Positions 1-10,770 of a DNA stretch of 64,000 nt are shown in pieces (position 1 is the first letter of the stretch; each line of letters begins with the position of its first letter). The position numbers were made by a program, and so were the translations under genes. The notes below the pieces were generated by a model. It saw only the letters and a list, made by a program, of their open reading frames with translations. It was not told the DNA's origin and did not search any database. Source of the DNA: Ambrosia x helenae (Eukaryota; Streptophyta; Magnoliopsida; Asterales; Asteraceae); assembly GCA_030844895.1 (NCBI GenBank), contig CM061224.1:30588102-30652101 (forward strand), in the 5' to 3' direction.

Positions 1-945
1 GATGATGATGAGTTATACTTGATAAAAAAAATTTAGCTGTTTGATCAAAAGTGTACTGTTTGCATTACATGTACATAATTGTGATTACATTGCATCTGAT
101 CTGCTATTGGATTATTCACATCTTAGGTTGTCTCAGTTTGACTGTGCTAAGTTGAGAGTTTTGCCAGCTTATAAACATGACATTTTTGAATTGGTATTAT
201 TAATTTTATCTTCTTTAAGTAAGGCGCACAATATGATATATTAAATTCAGAAACTTGCAGATAAGCGAAGCCATATAGATGCTAATTTAAGTTGAAAGAA
301 GGCTGCATGAGCAACTTGAGGTATGCATTTATATATTAAGCAGATACCTAGCTGAAAATTGAAGCATAAGAAGTTTGGTTCGAGTTTAATTCTTAAACCC
401 AAAATGACCCGCTTCTTTTCAGGTTCATTTAAAATGATTTACACGTGGTAAAGGCCTGTTGATCAGCCAATCAGCACTGTTGAAGCTAACCACTGTTGAC
501 TGCTGTGAAGGTCTGTTGATGAGTAGCAGATCAACAACAGCAGATCTGTTGAAGCTAACCACTGTTCTTCAGCAGCAGCAGCTATAATCTTATCAGTGGT
601 TATGAATGCAAATGGCAACGACAATTGATGAGTTGTAGCGGCTACTGTCCAAACAGGAGTAGCCGAAGCAATGGTACAACTTTGATTTCCAAAGGATTTC
701 ATCACCAAAAGGTAATCATTGTATCCTACTTGATAATTATTTTCCAATTTAAATCTGCAGTGCATTATCACTTTTGTGAGTTCTTGATGTTTTATCCATC
801 TTGTAAGTTTATTGTCCATTCAGCGCTAACAAAAGAAGGAGTTGTACTACTCCGTGCTTGCGAGCCAGCTACATGATAAATAACTAACTAAGGTAGTATA
901 GTAAGTAACATCTTTATATAAAGAAACTCAGAAGTGAACCAAAAA
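1..945. other. AT-rich flank, no gene recognised
   Basis: I see no coding region that I can support here. A 21-base word occurs twice in direct orientation (477-497 and 546-566) within a stretch of short ctgttga-type repeats, which looks like a local duplication. The only functional-looking DNA is the promoter-like sequence just upstream of the tRNA gene. Confidence 0.5.
915..942 (+). promoter_or_regulatory. tRNA gene upstream elements (TATA-like and CAA)
   Basis: A TATATAAA stretch (915-922) lies about 30 bases upstream of the mature tRNA 5' end, and a CAA triplet (940-942) lies just before it. Plant Pol III tRNA genes commonly have both. That these elements are active is inference. Confidence 0.5.
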
Positions 946-1018
946 GGAGATGTAGCTCACATGGTAGAGCGCTCACTTTGCATGCGAGAGGTACGGGGTT
1001 CGATACCCCGCATCTCCA
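946..1018 (+). tRNA. tRNA-Ala (anticodon TGC)
   Basis: The 73-nt sequence folds into a cloverleaf. The acceptor stem GGAGATG (946-952) pairs perfectly with CATCTCC (1011-1017), followed by discriminator A at 1018. The D arm is GCTC/GAGC and the T arm is CGGGG-TTCGATA-CCCCG. The anticodon TGC lies at 979-981 in the loop TTTGCAT. The anticodon stem CTCAC/GCGAG has one A-C mismatch, where I recall the common plant gene having CTCGC, so this may be a slightly diverged copy. The 3' CCA is not encoded, as expected for a nuclear gene, and there is no intron. Confidence 0.93.
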
Positions 1019-1043
1019 CCTTATCTATGTTTATTAAATAATC

Positions 1044-1048
1044 TTTTT
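1044..1048 (+). terminator. Pol III T-run terminator
   Basis: This is the first run of at least four T residues after the tRNA, 26 bases downstream of its 3' end. Pol III normally stops at such runs. Confidence 0.5.
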
Positions 1049-1227
1049 ATAATATTTAATTAGTTAAATTTGTAAAATTGTTGAATTCGATGTTTTCGTC
1101 TCCTGGTTTTGATTTTAGAATACGATGAGTCTGAATTGACAAGAGTACCAATAGCTTTCCCCTTATATCAGTCATTAATGTACTCGACTTATATTTATTA
1201 GCTAATAATTTTTTAATGTGGTTACAG

Positions 1228-1809
1228 TATATCGTGGAGACGGAAGAAGCACGAAGAATAATCCATGAGAAGAAGAACCGATATCCAGCTCCACTCTGCC
1301 TTTTACAGTGGAATACTCAATCCAAGGTATTTTTATTATCTCTTTTAAAAATATAACCATAAGATGTGATTATGTGTGGACTTCAGTGTGTATTGTAAAT
1401 TAGAAAATATCTTGCTTGATGTGCAAGCCTTGCGTTTTTCACTACCTACGCGCTCTTGGTTTTGTTTTGGGTTGAAATTTACTACCAAGTTCTGTTAATA
1501 TTATTAGTTCGATCTGGCATAAAAGTAGATTATTTTGATTTAAACCCAATTATCAGTTTTGAATACAAACTTTTTAAGCTCATTGTTTCGCCATAAAATC
1601 AAAATAAGATATTCTTTATCCAAACACTCACAACTGATGATGGCTCAAGAAACATTATAGTCGTATAATATGTTTCCAAACACATTCTTATTCATAGAGC
1701 AGATTATTGATGTGACTATGTGAGTAACCTTTGACAGGCACGGGCTGTTTCAACTGATTGTCTTCAGCCTACCTTTTATGTAGTCAGTGGAATAATCTAT
1801 GCAATTCAG
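1228..1809 (+). pseudogene. Exon-like segments of an unidentified gene
   Basis: Two open segments have good splice borders and keep phase. Exon 1228-1326 (33 codons) follows gttacag and precedes gtattt; it reads YIVETEEARR...APLCLLQWNTQSK. Exon 1738-1809 (24 codons) follows ttgacag and precedes gtaaaa; it reads ARAVSTDCLQP...VVSGIIYAIQ. The intron between them is 411 bases. I do not recognise the family. This could be part of a real gene that extends outside the window, or a fragment captured by a transposon. No start codon or 5' exons were found. Confidence 0.4.
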
Positions 1810-1918
1810 GTAAAAAAATTGTTATATTTGGATGAAATATGAAGCAGCTAATAGCACTGAAACTGCGCCGAAACTGCGCTGAAAAACGGCGCCAAAACAG
1901 CGCGGAAACAGCCCCAAA

Positions 1919-2068
1919 ACAGTGCTGAAAAACAGTTTTGTAAAGACGTTGGTAGGCGGTAGTCTTGGCCAGGTCACCTCCTTAGTGCGTGAGATCCTCT
2001 GCATGGTACGCCAGCTTCCCATGGCCGACGAAGAAGGCAGGAGGAAGCTGCAGCTTATGAGGGTTTAG
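1919..2068 (+). pseudogene. Possible final coding exon of the same unidentified gene
   Basis: A 50-codon open segment ends at TAG 2066-2068 and includes GGSLGQVTSLVREILCMVRQ and then LPMADEEGRRKLQLMRV. It is preceded by a short, repetitive, GC-rich stretch (1850-1935) of related aaac-ngcgc-gaaa words, which looks like an expansion. No clean acceptor site was found, so its link to the upstream exons is inference. Confidence 0.25.
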
Positions 2069-2526
2069 TTGTGTTGTTTCAGATTTTGATATTTATAGTT
2101 TCAACCAATGTATCAGATATTGTCAGCTTAGTACTTTAGTTTACAAGCAAACTAACATGTTCATTTTGTTTAATTCTGTAGTGTTTAGTTTTATAAATTC
2201 TAATTATGGTAATTTTGCCAATTGTTGTATATTAAATGAAACCACTTGGATTATCCAATTCACGATTGCAATGGACTAGCCCATTTTCCCGGCACGCATT
2301 GCTGCCCCATTTTTTACTTGTGTTCTTTTGTGCTAACTGTAATGAGCAACTGTAAGGCTTAAAGAATCAAAGGACAGCCTCTAAATTGAAGATAACACAT
2401 TCTATCTAAATATTTAGAGCATTCCATCCCCTCAATTAAACCTACCCCATCTTTAAAATTAAAAAAAAAACTTACTAAAAACACCCTACATCCCATCCAC
2501 CATTTTATACCTCATCTTTATAGTTT
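2069..2526. other. Intergenic, nothing recognised
   Basis: AT-rich sequence with a C-rich stretch near 2420-2520. No coding region or RNA gene that I can support. Confidence 0.4.
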
Positions 2527-2775
2527 CAAAGACGTCAATTTCCATTATCCGTATGTTTCGTATTGACCATCAATAAAAGCCAAGGACAGTCTCTATCGAA
2601 GGTTGGATTGTATTTAAGAGACCCTGTATTCTCACATGGCCAACTTTATGCCGCATTGTCAAGAGTTAAGAGCGGGGCAGGGGTGAAAGTACTTATACTA
2701 GATAGTGATGAGAATGTCAAAACTAAAACAAAAAAAATGTGGTGTATAAGGAAATATTTAGTGATATTTGAATAA
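2527..2775 (+). pseudogene. Helitron RepHel helicase, C-terminal remnant
   Basis: The frame from 2527 reads RRQFPLSVCFVLTINKSQGQ and then SLSKVGLYLRDPVFSHGQLY followed by AALSRV. This is the conserved C-terminal end of the PIF1-like helicase of plant Helitrons: the TINKSQGQ motif and the LYxALSRV motif. In known proteins the residue before TINKSQGQ is usually A-M; here it is V-L. Only about 80 codons remain of a protein normally over 1,000 residues. The Rep nuclease half and the Walker motifs are absent. Confidence 0.85.
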
Positions 2776-2819
2776 CATGTATATTCCAGCATACCGTGAG
2801 AGCTCACTTTTAATATATA

Positions 2820-2850
2820 CTAGGTGCAATCCCATGTGAAAACGCGAGAA
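2820..2850 (-). mobile_element. Possible Helitron 3' end (minus strand)
   Basis: ACTAG followed by GTGCAATCCC and a CG-rich stretch resembles, in reverse, the short 3' signatures seen at 6697 and 47204. The hairpin is weak. Confidence 0.3.
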
Positions 2851-2984
2851 CTCTATATCATTTTTTAAGACAATTAGTTCGCAATTATAGAGAACGTAAA
2901 TAGACTTTACTAAGGTCTGTTTACTAAACACCAAATTAAGAAGTCAATCATCTATTTGCAAGCAAAGTCTGTTTACTAAGGTCT

Positions 2985-3093
2985 GTTCCAAAGCAGTGAA
3001 TTTTTTAAGGAGATCTGTCTTAAATAGTTGTTCAGCTGTTTGAAGCAATAGCTGTTTAAGACAGATCTTCTTAAGATACCCACTGCTCTGAAC
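2985..3093. repeat. Short foldback repeat (MITE-like)
   Basis: Two arms of about 45 bases in inverted orientation (from GTTCCAAAGCAGTG at 2985 and from GTTCAGAGCAGTGG on the minus strand ending at 3093) surround a small loop. Both arms contain AGATCTGTCTTAA. The word GTCTGTTTACTAA is also repeated just upstream (2920s and 2960s). Probably a MITE; superfamily not determined. Confidence 0.5.
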
Positions 3094-3233
3094 TTTACTT
3101 AAAAAAGTATATATACATTTTTGTATTGTTTTTTAACATGTATAGTATACAACCTAAAGGAGAGATTTAGTCTTTACACATGACTAATTGTATGTTGATC
3201 ACTTTTCATTTTATCTTTTATTCACCCGTGAAG

Positions 3234-3886
3234 ACATGGCAATGGGTCGGGTTTGGGACGGGTTTAGGTAATCCCAACCCCATACCCGTTTAGGTATGCT
3301 TGTCCCAAACCCGTCCTAAAACCCGTCGGCTTTGTGTCGGGTAATTACCCATCGGGTATCGGGTATACCCGCGGGTTTCGGGTAAACCCATTAATTTTTA
3401 AAACTTACCCATTGAGTATATCCGACCAAAAACCCGACGGATATCTATTACGTAACTATTAACCAATTACATTTAACATTATTAAATATGTATGTAAATG
3501 ATTACAATGTATAAATATAAAATAATTAAATCATATAAAAACATTCCAAGACATAGATAACAAATAGTATACACTATTTTTTTATATGTTTTTTTACACA
3601 AGATGACAATCTAGATGGACAAATAGATATATTATGCATACATATTTACAAAGATATATTAGAAATTATATTGGGTATCTAATCGGGTAAATGGGTATAC
3701 GTTATTGGGTAATCGGGTCGGGTAAACGGGTATATCATCAAATCCCAAACCCATCCCAAACCCGCGAAAAAAAATAAAAACTAATCCCATACCCGGACCC
3801 ATACCCGATTACCCGACCCCAAACCCGTCCCAAATGTGTCGGGTTTCGGGTTTACCCATCGGGTTCGGGTTTGATTGCCATCCCTA
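3234..3886. mobile_element. Non-autonomous hAT-like element inside a Helitron hairpin
   Basis: The element is bounded by 7-bp direct repeats CGTGAAG (3227-3233 and 3887-3893; 8 bp with one mismatch). Its ends are inverted copies of a TGGCAAT...GGGTCGGGTTTGGG sequence, and the right end reads TAGGGATGGCAATC on the minus strand. GGGTA/CCCGA-rich subterminal repeats fill 3240-3400 and 3680-3870. There is no transposase frame. The left outer end (acatggcaat) is degraded relative to the right. An 8-bp TSD and TAGGG-type ends fit hAT. Confidence 0.7.
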
Positions 3887-4129
3887 CGTGAAGTTCACGG
3901 GCCTCTAACCTAGTATTATAAGAAAGCTAAAGTTGAGACTTTTTGTTATTATTTTATTACTACTCTATGATATTATAAAGAAGCTAAAGCTGAAACTTTT
4001 TGTTATTATTTTATTATTAAATAGGCAACCAAGTGTTAATAGTGTGGAATTTAATGAGTTGTGAGTATTTTTGTGAAACCCACGTTTGCATAGCAGTCAC
4101 TTAATGTTATTTTTTTATGTCCACCAAAT

Positions 4130-4620
4130 ATTTTAATTAATATTTTTATCTTTATTATTTCCTTATTTTCCACTCACAATTTTTAAACGTTAGTAACTTT
4201 TATGTATGACATTTTTTTTGAAAAAAAATTTACACCAAATTAACGATCGCTTTATTATCTTTTTTAACGAGCACCATAGTGCTATACAAAAAACGAAAAA
4301 AATGTTTTTAGTGAGTTTTTGTTCATGCAGAAAAAAAAACACATGTGTTTAGGTGATTTATTAATCATATATATGCAAGTATTAATCGTGTTATGATAGT
4401 ATATATGTTTTTAAACCTACTATTACATATATGAATTGCCCATGTTCATGTGCTATAACGATATGCTTAGCATTAAAAGAGGTTGAGATTTTTTAAGCTG
4501 TTGGAAACGCAGCATGAGAGCCCCTTTTCGTAGTATAAACATTAGAACAACTTTCTTTAGCATTAAAAGTGGTTGAGACTGTTTACTTCTTTTATCATTT
4601 TTTAAAAAGAATTTAAAAAC
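4130..4620 (+). repeat. About 480-bp repeat, copy 1 (Helitron family body)
   Basis: Direct repeat of 5685-6165 with small indels. Shared landmarks include ACACCAAATTAACGATCGC, GTGCTATAACGATATGC and GAGACTGTTTACTTCTTT. It appears to be the body of a non-autonomous Helitron family whose intact 3' end is at 6213. Confidence 0.65.
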
Positions 4621-4649
4621 AAATTTAGATTTTTCTCTCTAATGTTTCC

Positions 4650-5345
4650 TCCCATCATTTTTAAACGTTAATATCTTTTATATACGAGATTTTTTTTAAG
4701 AAAAAAATACACCAAATTAACGAGCGTTTTATTATCTGTCCAACGAGTACCATAGTGCTATATAAAAAACGAAAAAAAAAACGACTATTTTTTATGGGGT
4801 TTCGTTCATACAGGAAAAAAAAACACAAAGTGTTCAAGTTATTCATTAATCATGTTTTTTCTTTTAAACCAGGTTCTTATATGAACACTGAGTTTGTATG
4901 AGGTGACATTCAATGAATGCCTCAACCCCCCATTGAATGTGCCATGTGACATCATGTGAAGCTTTCTTTTAAATTTATTTATTTTCTACTAGCTGATTAC
5001 TCCGGGAGGGTCCCGGGGTTGAAAAATCTAATTTTACGTGATAACCTATTGCAAATGGCTCAAGTTAATTAACCACAAAATCTCTCAATCATTGCATGTT
5101 CATAGTATTCTAATCAGTATTAACTCATATTCCCCACAAAATCTAATTTTACGTGATAACATGAACACTTTGTGTGTTTTTTTCCTGTATGAACGAAACC
5201 ACACAAAAAATAGTCGATTTTTTCTCCGTTTTTTATATAGCACTATAGTACTCGTTGGAAAGATAATAAAACGTCGTTAATTTGGTGTAGTTTTTTTCTT
5301 TAAAAAATCCCGTATATAAAAGATATAAACGTTTAAAAATTATGG
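4650..5345. repeat. Inverted repeat, arms about 165-185 bp
   Basis: Sequence 4650-4815 recurs in inverted orientation at 5160-5345; both contain the ACACCAAATTAACGA block and the CCTGTATGAACGAAAC block. The arms belong to two oppositely oriented copies of the same Helitron family. Confidence 0.65.
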
Positions 5346-6213
5346 GAGGAAATATGAGAGAGAAAATTTTAAATTTATTTTTAAATTTTTTTCCCTAAAA
5401 TAACTCAATTTAATTAAAAAAGGAAACAATTCAAAAACACCAAAAACTCTCCATTATGATGCCACGTGGCACTCTCAAGAGAAGGTTGAGGCTTCCATTG
5501 CACGCCACGTCAGCATATACGTTTTCTTTTGTATATATAGATAGATTTTTAAATAAAATCTATATCTATATTATCTTAAAATTTCAAATATGTTAAATAA
5601 TATCTTTTTCTTATTTTCCTCTCACATTTTTTAAATGTTAGTGAACTATTAATTATTTTAAAATTTCAAATATGTTAATTAATATTTTTATCTTTCAAAA
5701 AATCTTTATTTTTTTCTTATTTTCCGCTCATAATTTTTAAACGTTAGTAACTTTTATGTATGACATTTTTTTGAAAATAAATTACACCAAATTAACGATC
5801 GCTTTATTATCTTTCCAACGAGCACCATATATAGTGATATACAAAAACAAAAACAATGTTTTTTAGTGAGTTTTTATTCATGCAGAAAAAAAACACAATG
5901 TATTTAGGTAATTTCTTAATTATATATAGGCAAGTCACTAATCATGTTATGATAGTATATATGTTTTTGAACCTACTATTACATATATGAATTGCCTATG
6001 TTCATGTGCTATAACGATATGCTTAGCATTAAAAGAGGTTGAGATTTTTTAATCTGCTGGGAACGTAGCATGAGAACCCCTTTTGATAGTATATACATTA
6101 GAACAACTTTCTTTAATATTAAAAGAGGTTGAGACTGTTTACTTCTTTTACCATTTTTTATTAAGTAATATTAGATTTTTCAACCCCGGGACACTCCCGG
6201 GGTAATCAGCTAG
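4989..6213. mobile_element. Two opposed Helitron copies (inverted 3' ends)
   Basis: The right end (plus strand) has hairpin CCCCGGGA-CAC-TCCCGGGG (6184-6202), then TAATCAG and CTAG (6210-6213), followed by T. The left end is the same sequence on the minus strand: CTAG at 4989-4992 next to a hairpin at 5000-5018, preceded by A (T on the minus strand). The body copy 5160-5345 is minus-oriented and 5685-6165 plus-oriented. A TC-type 5' end (TCTATATCTATATTATC) is visible near 5563. No coding capacity. Confidence 0.65.
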
Positions 6214-6236
6214 TTATGTCATATTAGATATTTTAA

Positions 6237-6264
6237 CCCGGGACGCTCCCGAGATAAAAACTAG
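6237..6264 (+). mobile_element. Second Helitron 3' end
   Basis: CCCGGGA-CGC-TCCCGAG, then ATAAAAA and CTAG (6261-6264) followed by T. It resembles the end at 6213 but is a different variant, 51 bases further on, suggesting one Helitron inserted next to or into another. Confidence 0.5.
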
Positions 6265-6817
6265 TTTAAGTTATATAGAGTTTAGAAATTTGTCATTTTA
6301 ATCAAAAAACCGACTTACAATAATTATTAGTTAAATAATTATAAAAACCGCTTTAAGTATATTATATAATAATATTTTATCAAGTTCTAGAAATTTAAAT
6401 AATTAAAATTCTATAAGTAACCTTTATTTAAAGTTTAACAACTGATTATTTCACTTTTCGATTCCAATTAGAAATTTTACAAATTATATTATATAAACTT
6501 TGAATAAACTACGTTAGTGATAGCTAAGTTAATTATATGAATGGGATAAAATGATTTATTAAAGTTAACAACTAGTAATTAAATTGTGTATTATTTTTGT
6601 AATAATTTCGATAAGGTAATTGAAAGTACATGTTGAAATATCTGATGAATGTTAACAAATACTTTGAAGAAAATTATTTTAGTTCTTTTCATAAAACTAG
6701 CATGAATCCACGCGTTGCAGCGGGATTGCACATTGTTTGGTTGTTACATTTGATCATTACTTAGGAACCCGTTGTTATTTTCTGCAGGATTCGAAGCGCC
6801 GTCAAAATGACTTGAGA

Positions 6818-7255
6818 ATGAAGTGACAATATATGTTGGCTAATTGGAGTACCTAAGTAATCATATGTAGTTAGGGTAAATACATAAAGACAAACAATTA
6901 ATTGAAAATGTGGGGTAGGTCTATCGAAATGAACCTTCCGTATGTTCAGGTGCAACATCATGCTCTGGAGGGTGCATGTTTAGGTCGAGACAAAGGTGGG
7001 AGGATTCTACCAGCATGTTGTTATATAGTCTATTCAATTTGTCATTACTAATGGTTGGGAAGTGAAGTGACAATGAATGTCGCTCAATTGGAGTACCTAA
7101 GTAATGAAGTAATGATATATGATCAATGCAATATAAAAAAAGAACAATATACTGAAGGTGTGTGGTAGGTATATTGAAACGAAACTTCTGAATTTTCTAG
7201 CGCATCATCGTTACCAGGTGGGGGTATGTTTATGTTGAGAAACAGGAGGAGGTTA
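6818..7255 (+). repeat. Diverged tandem duplication, about 200-bp units
   Basis: Units 6818-7010 and 7058-7255 share GAAGTGACAAT, AATTGGAGTACCTAAGTAAT and similar following sequence. Non-coding. Confidence 0.5.
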
Positions 7256-8365
7256 GTGTTGATGTGTTTTCACTAAGAGGACGGTTGGTGCTATTCCCAT
7301 ATTGCAGGTGTTGCCTAAGGGTTTTCTTTGTTGTACTATAAGTTGAATGGAGTGTTATACGTTGTAGAAATACTTCAAATTTATATTGAAATTAATACGT
7401 AGTTCGCTAATATATACAATATTATTAGCTTTAATATTAAAATTAAAATTTTGTAACTTTAATTTTTATGCAACATATTTGGTTATGTTTTATAAGAAAA
7501 TTATTTTTTTAGAGTAACAAGCTTTTTTTACCTTTTGCCCTTATATAAAAGATATACTATTTATTTTTTAAAAATTATAAAAAGATCAGAAGTGACATGT
7601 TTTAATAAGATGGATTAAAACAAGATGATGAATATGCATAATTATCTACTACTAAAGAGCGTGACCTGCTTAATGTGAAAATAGTAAATTGTAAAGCATA
7701 AGGTTTCTACAACAACGTTTCAAACGTATTGATACCATACATCACTTTGATTATACTCATAATAAATTTAGGCAATAATAATCTCAAACAAGTGTTATTA
7801 CTATTATGTTTTATTAATAGTTAATAGTGAAATAATTATAATAATTTTAGTTTTTACATTCAAACTTTAGATAATCTTTTTGCAACATTTATTTTCATAT
7901 ATATACATGTTGGTTGTATAAATATTTACAAGTAATTTTATTGGTTGAGATAATGATATATTTTTTCTTTTTAATTTTTTTTATTTAGCATTAATACTAT
8001 TTGAATAAATAATGTTTTAAAATGCTAAACTTTATATTTTTTTAAAACTTATATTTATAATTATATCATCTCACATAATTAGTTAACTCAAGTCAACATT
8101 TATAAATGTTTAGATGTATTAATGATTTGTCTTAACATATAGTATGAAAATACAGCATTGCCCATCTAGATAAATATAAAATTACTTTCAAGCCCATCTA
8201 GAATGCATTATATAGTAGTATAGATATATATATATATATATATATAGATATGATGACACAAATAAATTAACTAAATAAGAATATTTTGTTAAAGGTTATT
8301 ATTTAAATTGCGAACTATTATATAATATTAATTTACAAATGCTTTGTTCTTCATGGTGTTGTATA
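7256..8365. other. AT-rich interval, nothing recognised
   Basis: No open frame, RNA gene or element end that I can support, apart from the (AT)n tract at 8222-8250. Confidence 0.4.
8222..8250. repeat. (AT)n microsatellite
   Basis: Nearly uninterrupted AT dinucleotide run. Confidence 0.9.
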
Positions 8366-8373
8366 TCAGGCTT

Positions 8374-9214
8374 TAGGGCTGAGTAATTTACGGTTCGGAA
8401 CCGCTAGAACCGAGGAACCGACGCAGAACCGCAAGATCCGAACCATGTTCTTGTATTTAGGGTTCGGTTCCGGTTCTTAAATTTTGGTGAAAACGGTTCC
8501 CGGTTCGGTTCAGAACCGCGGTTCTGTTTAAAGAACAGCTAGAACCGGGTTAGGTTAAAACTTTAAATATTATATAAAAACACTATTAATTTAGTGGGCT
8601 TTTCCAAATTGTTTGTATACCGACTATCCACATTTTCAATTCCCAAGTTTAATCTTTATAAAGAATACTTTTCGAGTCATGTTAACTATATAATATCTAA
8701 CAAACTTGTTGCGATAAAAGTTCCATTTGAATTATGTAATTTCTATTAAAACATATAGAGTACAATAAAGGGAACGAAAATAGCTTAAACTGATAATCAA
8801 CGCTTACAAATTCATTTATAAGGTGCACATGTTGGCCTATAATGTGTATCGGACAATGATGTAGTATAACATGTGACATTATGAATGCTTGACACATATC
8901 ATTCGTAGTGTCAAAATTACAATCATTGCATATATGTGATTGGTATTGTGCACTTCTAAACATGTATCATAGGTCCGTAATATGAGTAGGACATCACACT
9001 TTAGTTTACTAAAGTTGCCTTTGATTTAATTGTTAGTTTTAGGATTTAATTGACAACCGGTTCTGGCAAGAACCGTTTACACGAGAACCGTTTAACTCAG
9101 TTTCGAACCGAACCGGTAGGTTTTTATATAGTTCGGTTTCGGTTCTTATATTTATAACTAAACGGTTTCGGTTCAGGTTGGTTCGGCCCGGTTCTGAACC
9201 GTTGCACACCTCTA
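8374..9214. mobile_element. Non-autonomous hAT element, 841 bp
   Basis: A perfect 8-bp TSD, TCAGGCTT (8366-8373 and 9215-9222), flanks the element. The ends are imperfect terminal inverted repeats: TAGGGCTGAGTAATTTACGG at the left and TAGAGGTGTGCAACGGTTCA on the minus strand at the right. GGTTCGGAACCG-type subterminal repeats follow inside each end. No transposase frame; it would need an autonomous hAT partner. Confidence 0.85.
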
Positions 9215-10596
9215 TCAGGCTTAATAAGTGTGTTTTGTGCATGAAAAGGTTGTATACTACGCTTTGTAGGTTGTACACTACTTTGATTTTTTTCTTTTCC
9301 TTTTAAGTTTAACCCTAAAAGTTTTCATATTTTACATTTAACCCCCTACACTTTTATACTTTGAACTTTATCTCATGTTCTTTGAAAAGATTTTTTGCTT
9401 TATGTTTCAATCGAAATTTTTCGAGAGTGCATATGTAGTTCAACATTTTTACCTATTTTTGTCCCGCCAAATAGTCACGCTGTGAATTAAGTTTCAACCT
9501 AATTTTTGCGCATTATCGTGCCGCAATGCGCGTACATGGTTCACCGTCACTAAGTTTTATTTTTTTAAGGGGTGGCGGCGCAGCTTGTTGCCCGCCTGCC
9601 CGCTATCTTAATGTAATTTTCTTTGTCCTGGAATGAATTAGTTATTTCAAAAAAAAAAAAAAAATTTCCTTTTGAGTTTCTTAGGCTTGTTAGTCGATAT
9701 CAACAATGTGTCATTGATGCTATTTAGTATGGTTTTATGCCTTCCGCAGCAACGTGTGGGCTTAATACTAGGTTTTTTTAAATGATTTAAGATGTTATCC
9801 TGAGTTTTGAAAACAGTCCGATTAGTGGATCAATAAGATGAATGTTTGATAACCGTCTCGACTACAAAACGCTAAGCAATCCCAAGAGGTCGAAGAAGAT
9901 TTCGAACTATAGACAGTGGCGGACCCAGAAATATTTTTTATGGGGTGCGAAAATCTTTAGGTGTCATTTGTCTATCTCTTTATACTAAAAAAATCAGTAC
10001 GGTTCAGGTCGGGTCGGGTCGGGTCGCGTCATATCTAAAAAATAACTAAATTTTATATAATCAACAAATTACGAATGCATAATGGAGATATAATATATTT
10101 AAGGTTGTTTCTACGTGTTTTCATTTTTTAAAATCTAACCATAACCAATTTTTTAAAATCATATCAGATATTGAACCACACAGGTTATTGGTCAACTGGT
10201 TGAATGTGACACCCGGCATGTTTGGCTTAAACATATTAGTAACATCTAAGTCTACCTTAGCGAGAAACGTTTATAAACAGACTTAACTGGGTTAGTTGAG
10301 TCGGGTCAAGTTAGGATTGTCCAGGGTGCAATGATCTGGAGGATCATTGGGAGTCGTTTTGGTAATACACTAGTACCGGGTTCCGTTGTTGGTGACATTA
10401 CATGAACTAATTAAGTATATGTGTAGATTATGGGTCGTGTGGTAGATTATATACATAGATGTGTTTAAATGATGTGTAAACGATTATCTATGCTTAAATA
10501 TGTTAAATATAGACTAAGGATGCATGCCTATGTGTTAAGATGTGTTAGAATGCGTTAAACACGACAAACTGGAAAATTTGTTAAACACGAGTTCTG

Positions 10597-10770
10597 GTTC
10601 GACCACTTCGAGTGGTCGAAGGAGAACATTTGTTTGGTTTGACCCTTTGTAAATGGGCGAACCTGGGGTGTGGAATTGAAAGAATTCCTTTCGACCAGGA
10701 CAGGGCTCATTCGACCCTGTGAAAGGGTCGAAGGAGGCCACCTTCGACCATTGATATGGGGTGAAGGAGG
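10597..10770. repeat. Short-word cassette upstream of LTR TATA (solo LTR)
   Basis: A cluster of GGTCGAAGGAG, GGGCGAAC and the complements TTCGACC and TTTCGACC, in both orientations, ending a few bases before the TATA box at 10776. Function unknown. Confidence 0.8.

Larger units (their letters stand above)
2527..3913 (+). mobile_element. Helitron remnant with 3' hairpin/CTAG end
   Basis: Downstream of the helicase remnant is a Helitron-type 3' end: a GC-rich palindrome followed by about 10 bases and CTAG (3910-3913), then T. The palindrome (CCCGTGAA, then TTCACGGG) is split by a hAT insertion; its halves are 3225-3232 and 3893-3900 once the duplicated target site is discounted. Helitrons end in CTRR and insert between A and T. 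The 5' end (TC) was not identified, so the start given is only the first recognisable coding base. Confidence 0.7.
6697..9771. mobile_element. Region bounded by two opposed Helitron-like 3' ends
   Basis: Left end, minus strand: CTAG (6697-6700) with the adjoining ACGCGTTGCAGCGGG. Right end, plus strand: CCGCAGCAACGTGTGGG and then CTAG (9768-9771). The two ends match each other in inverted orientation. The right CTAG is followed by G rather than T, so the canonical A/T insertion site is not clear there. The interior holds a hAT element (8374-9214) and AT-rich sequence with no coding region I can support. Confidence 0.45.
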
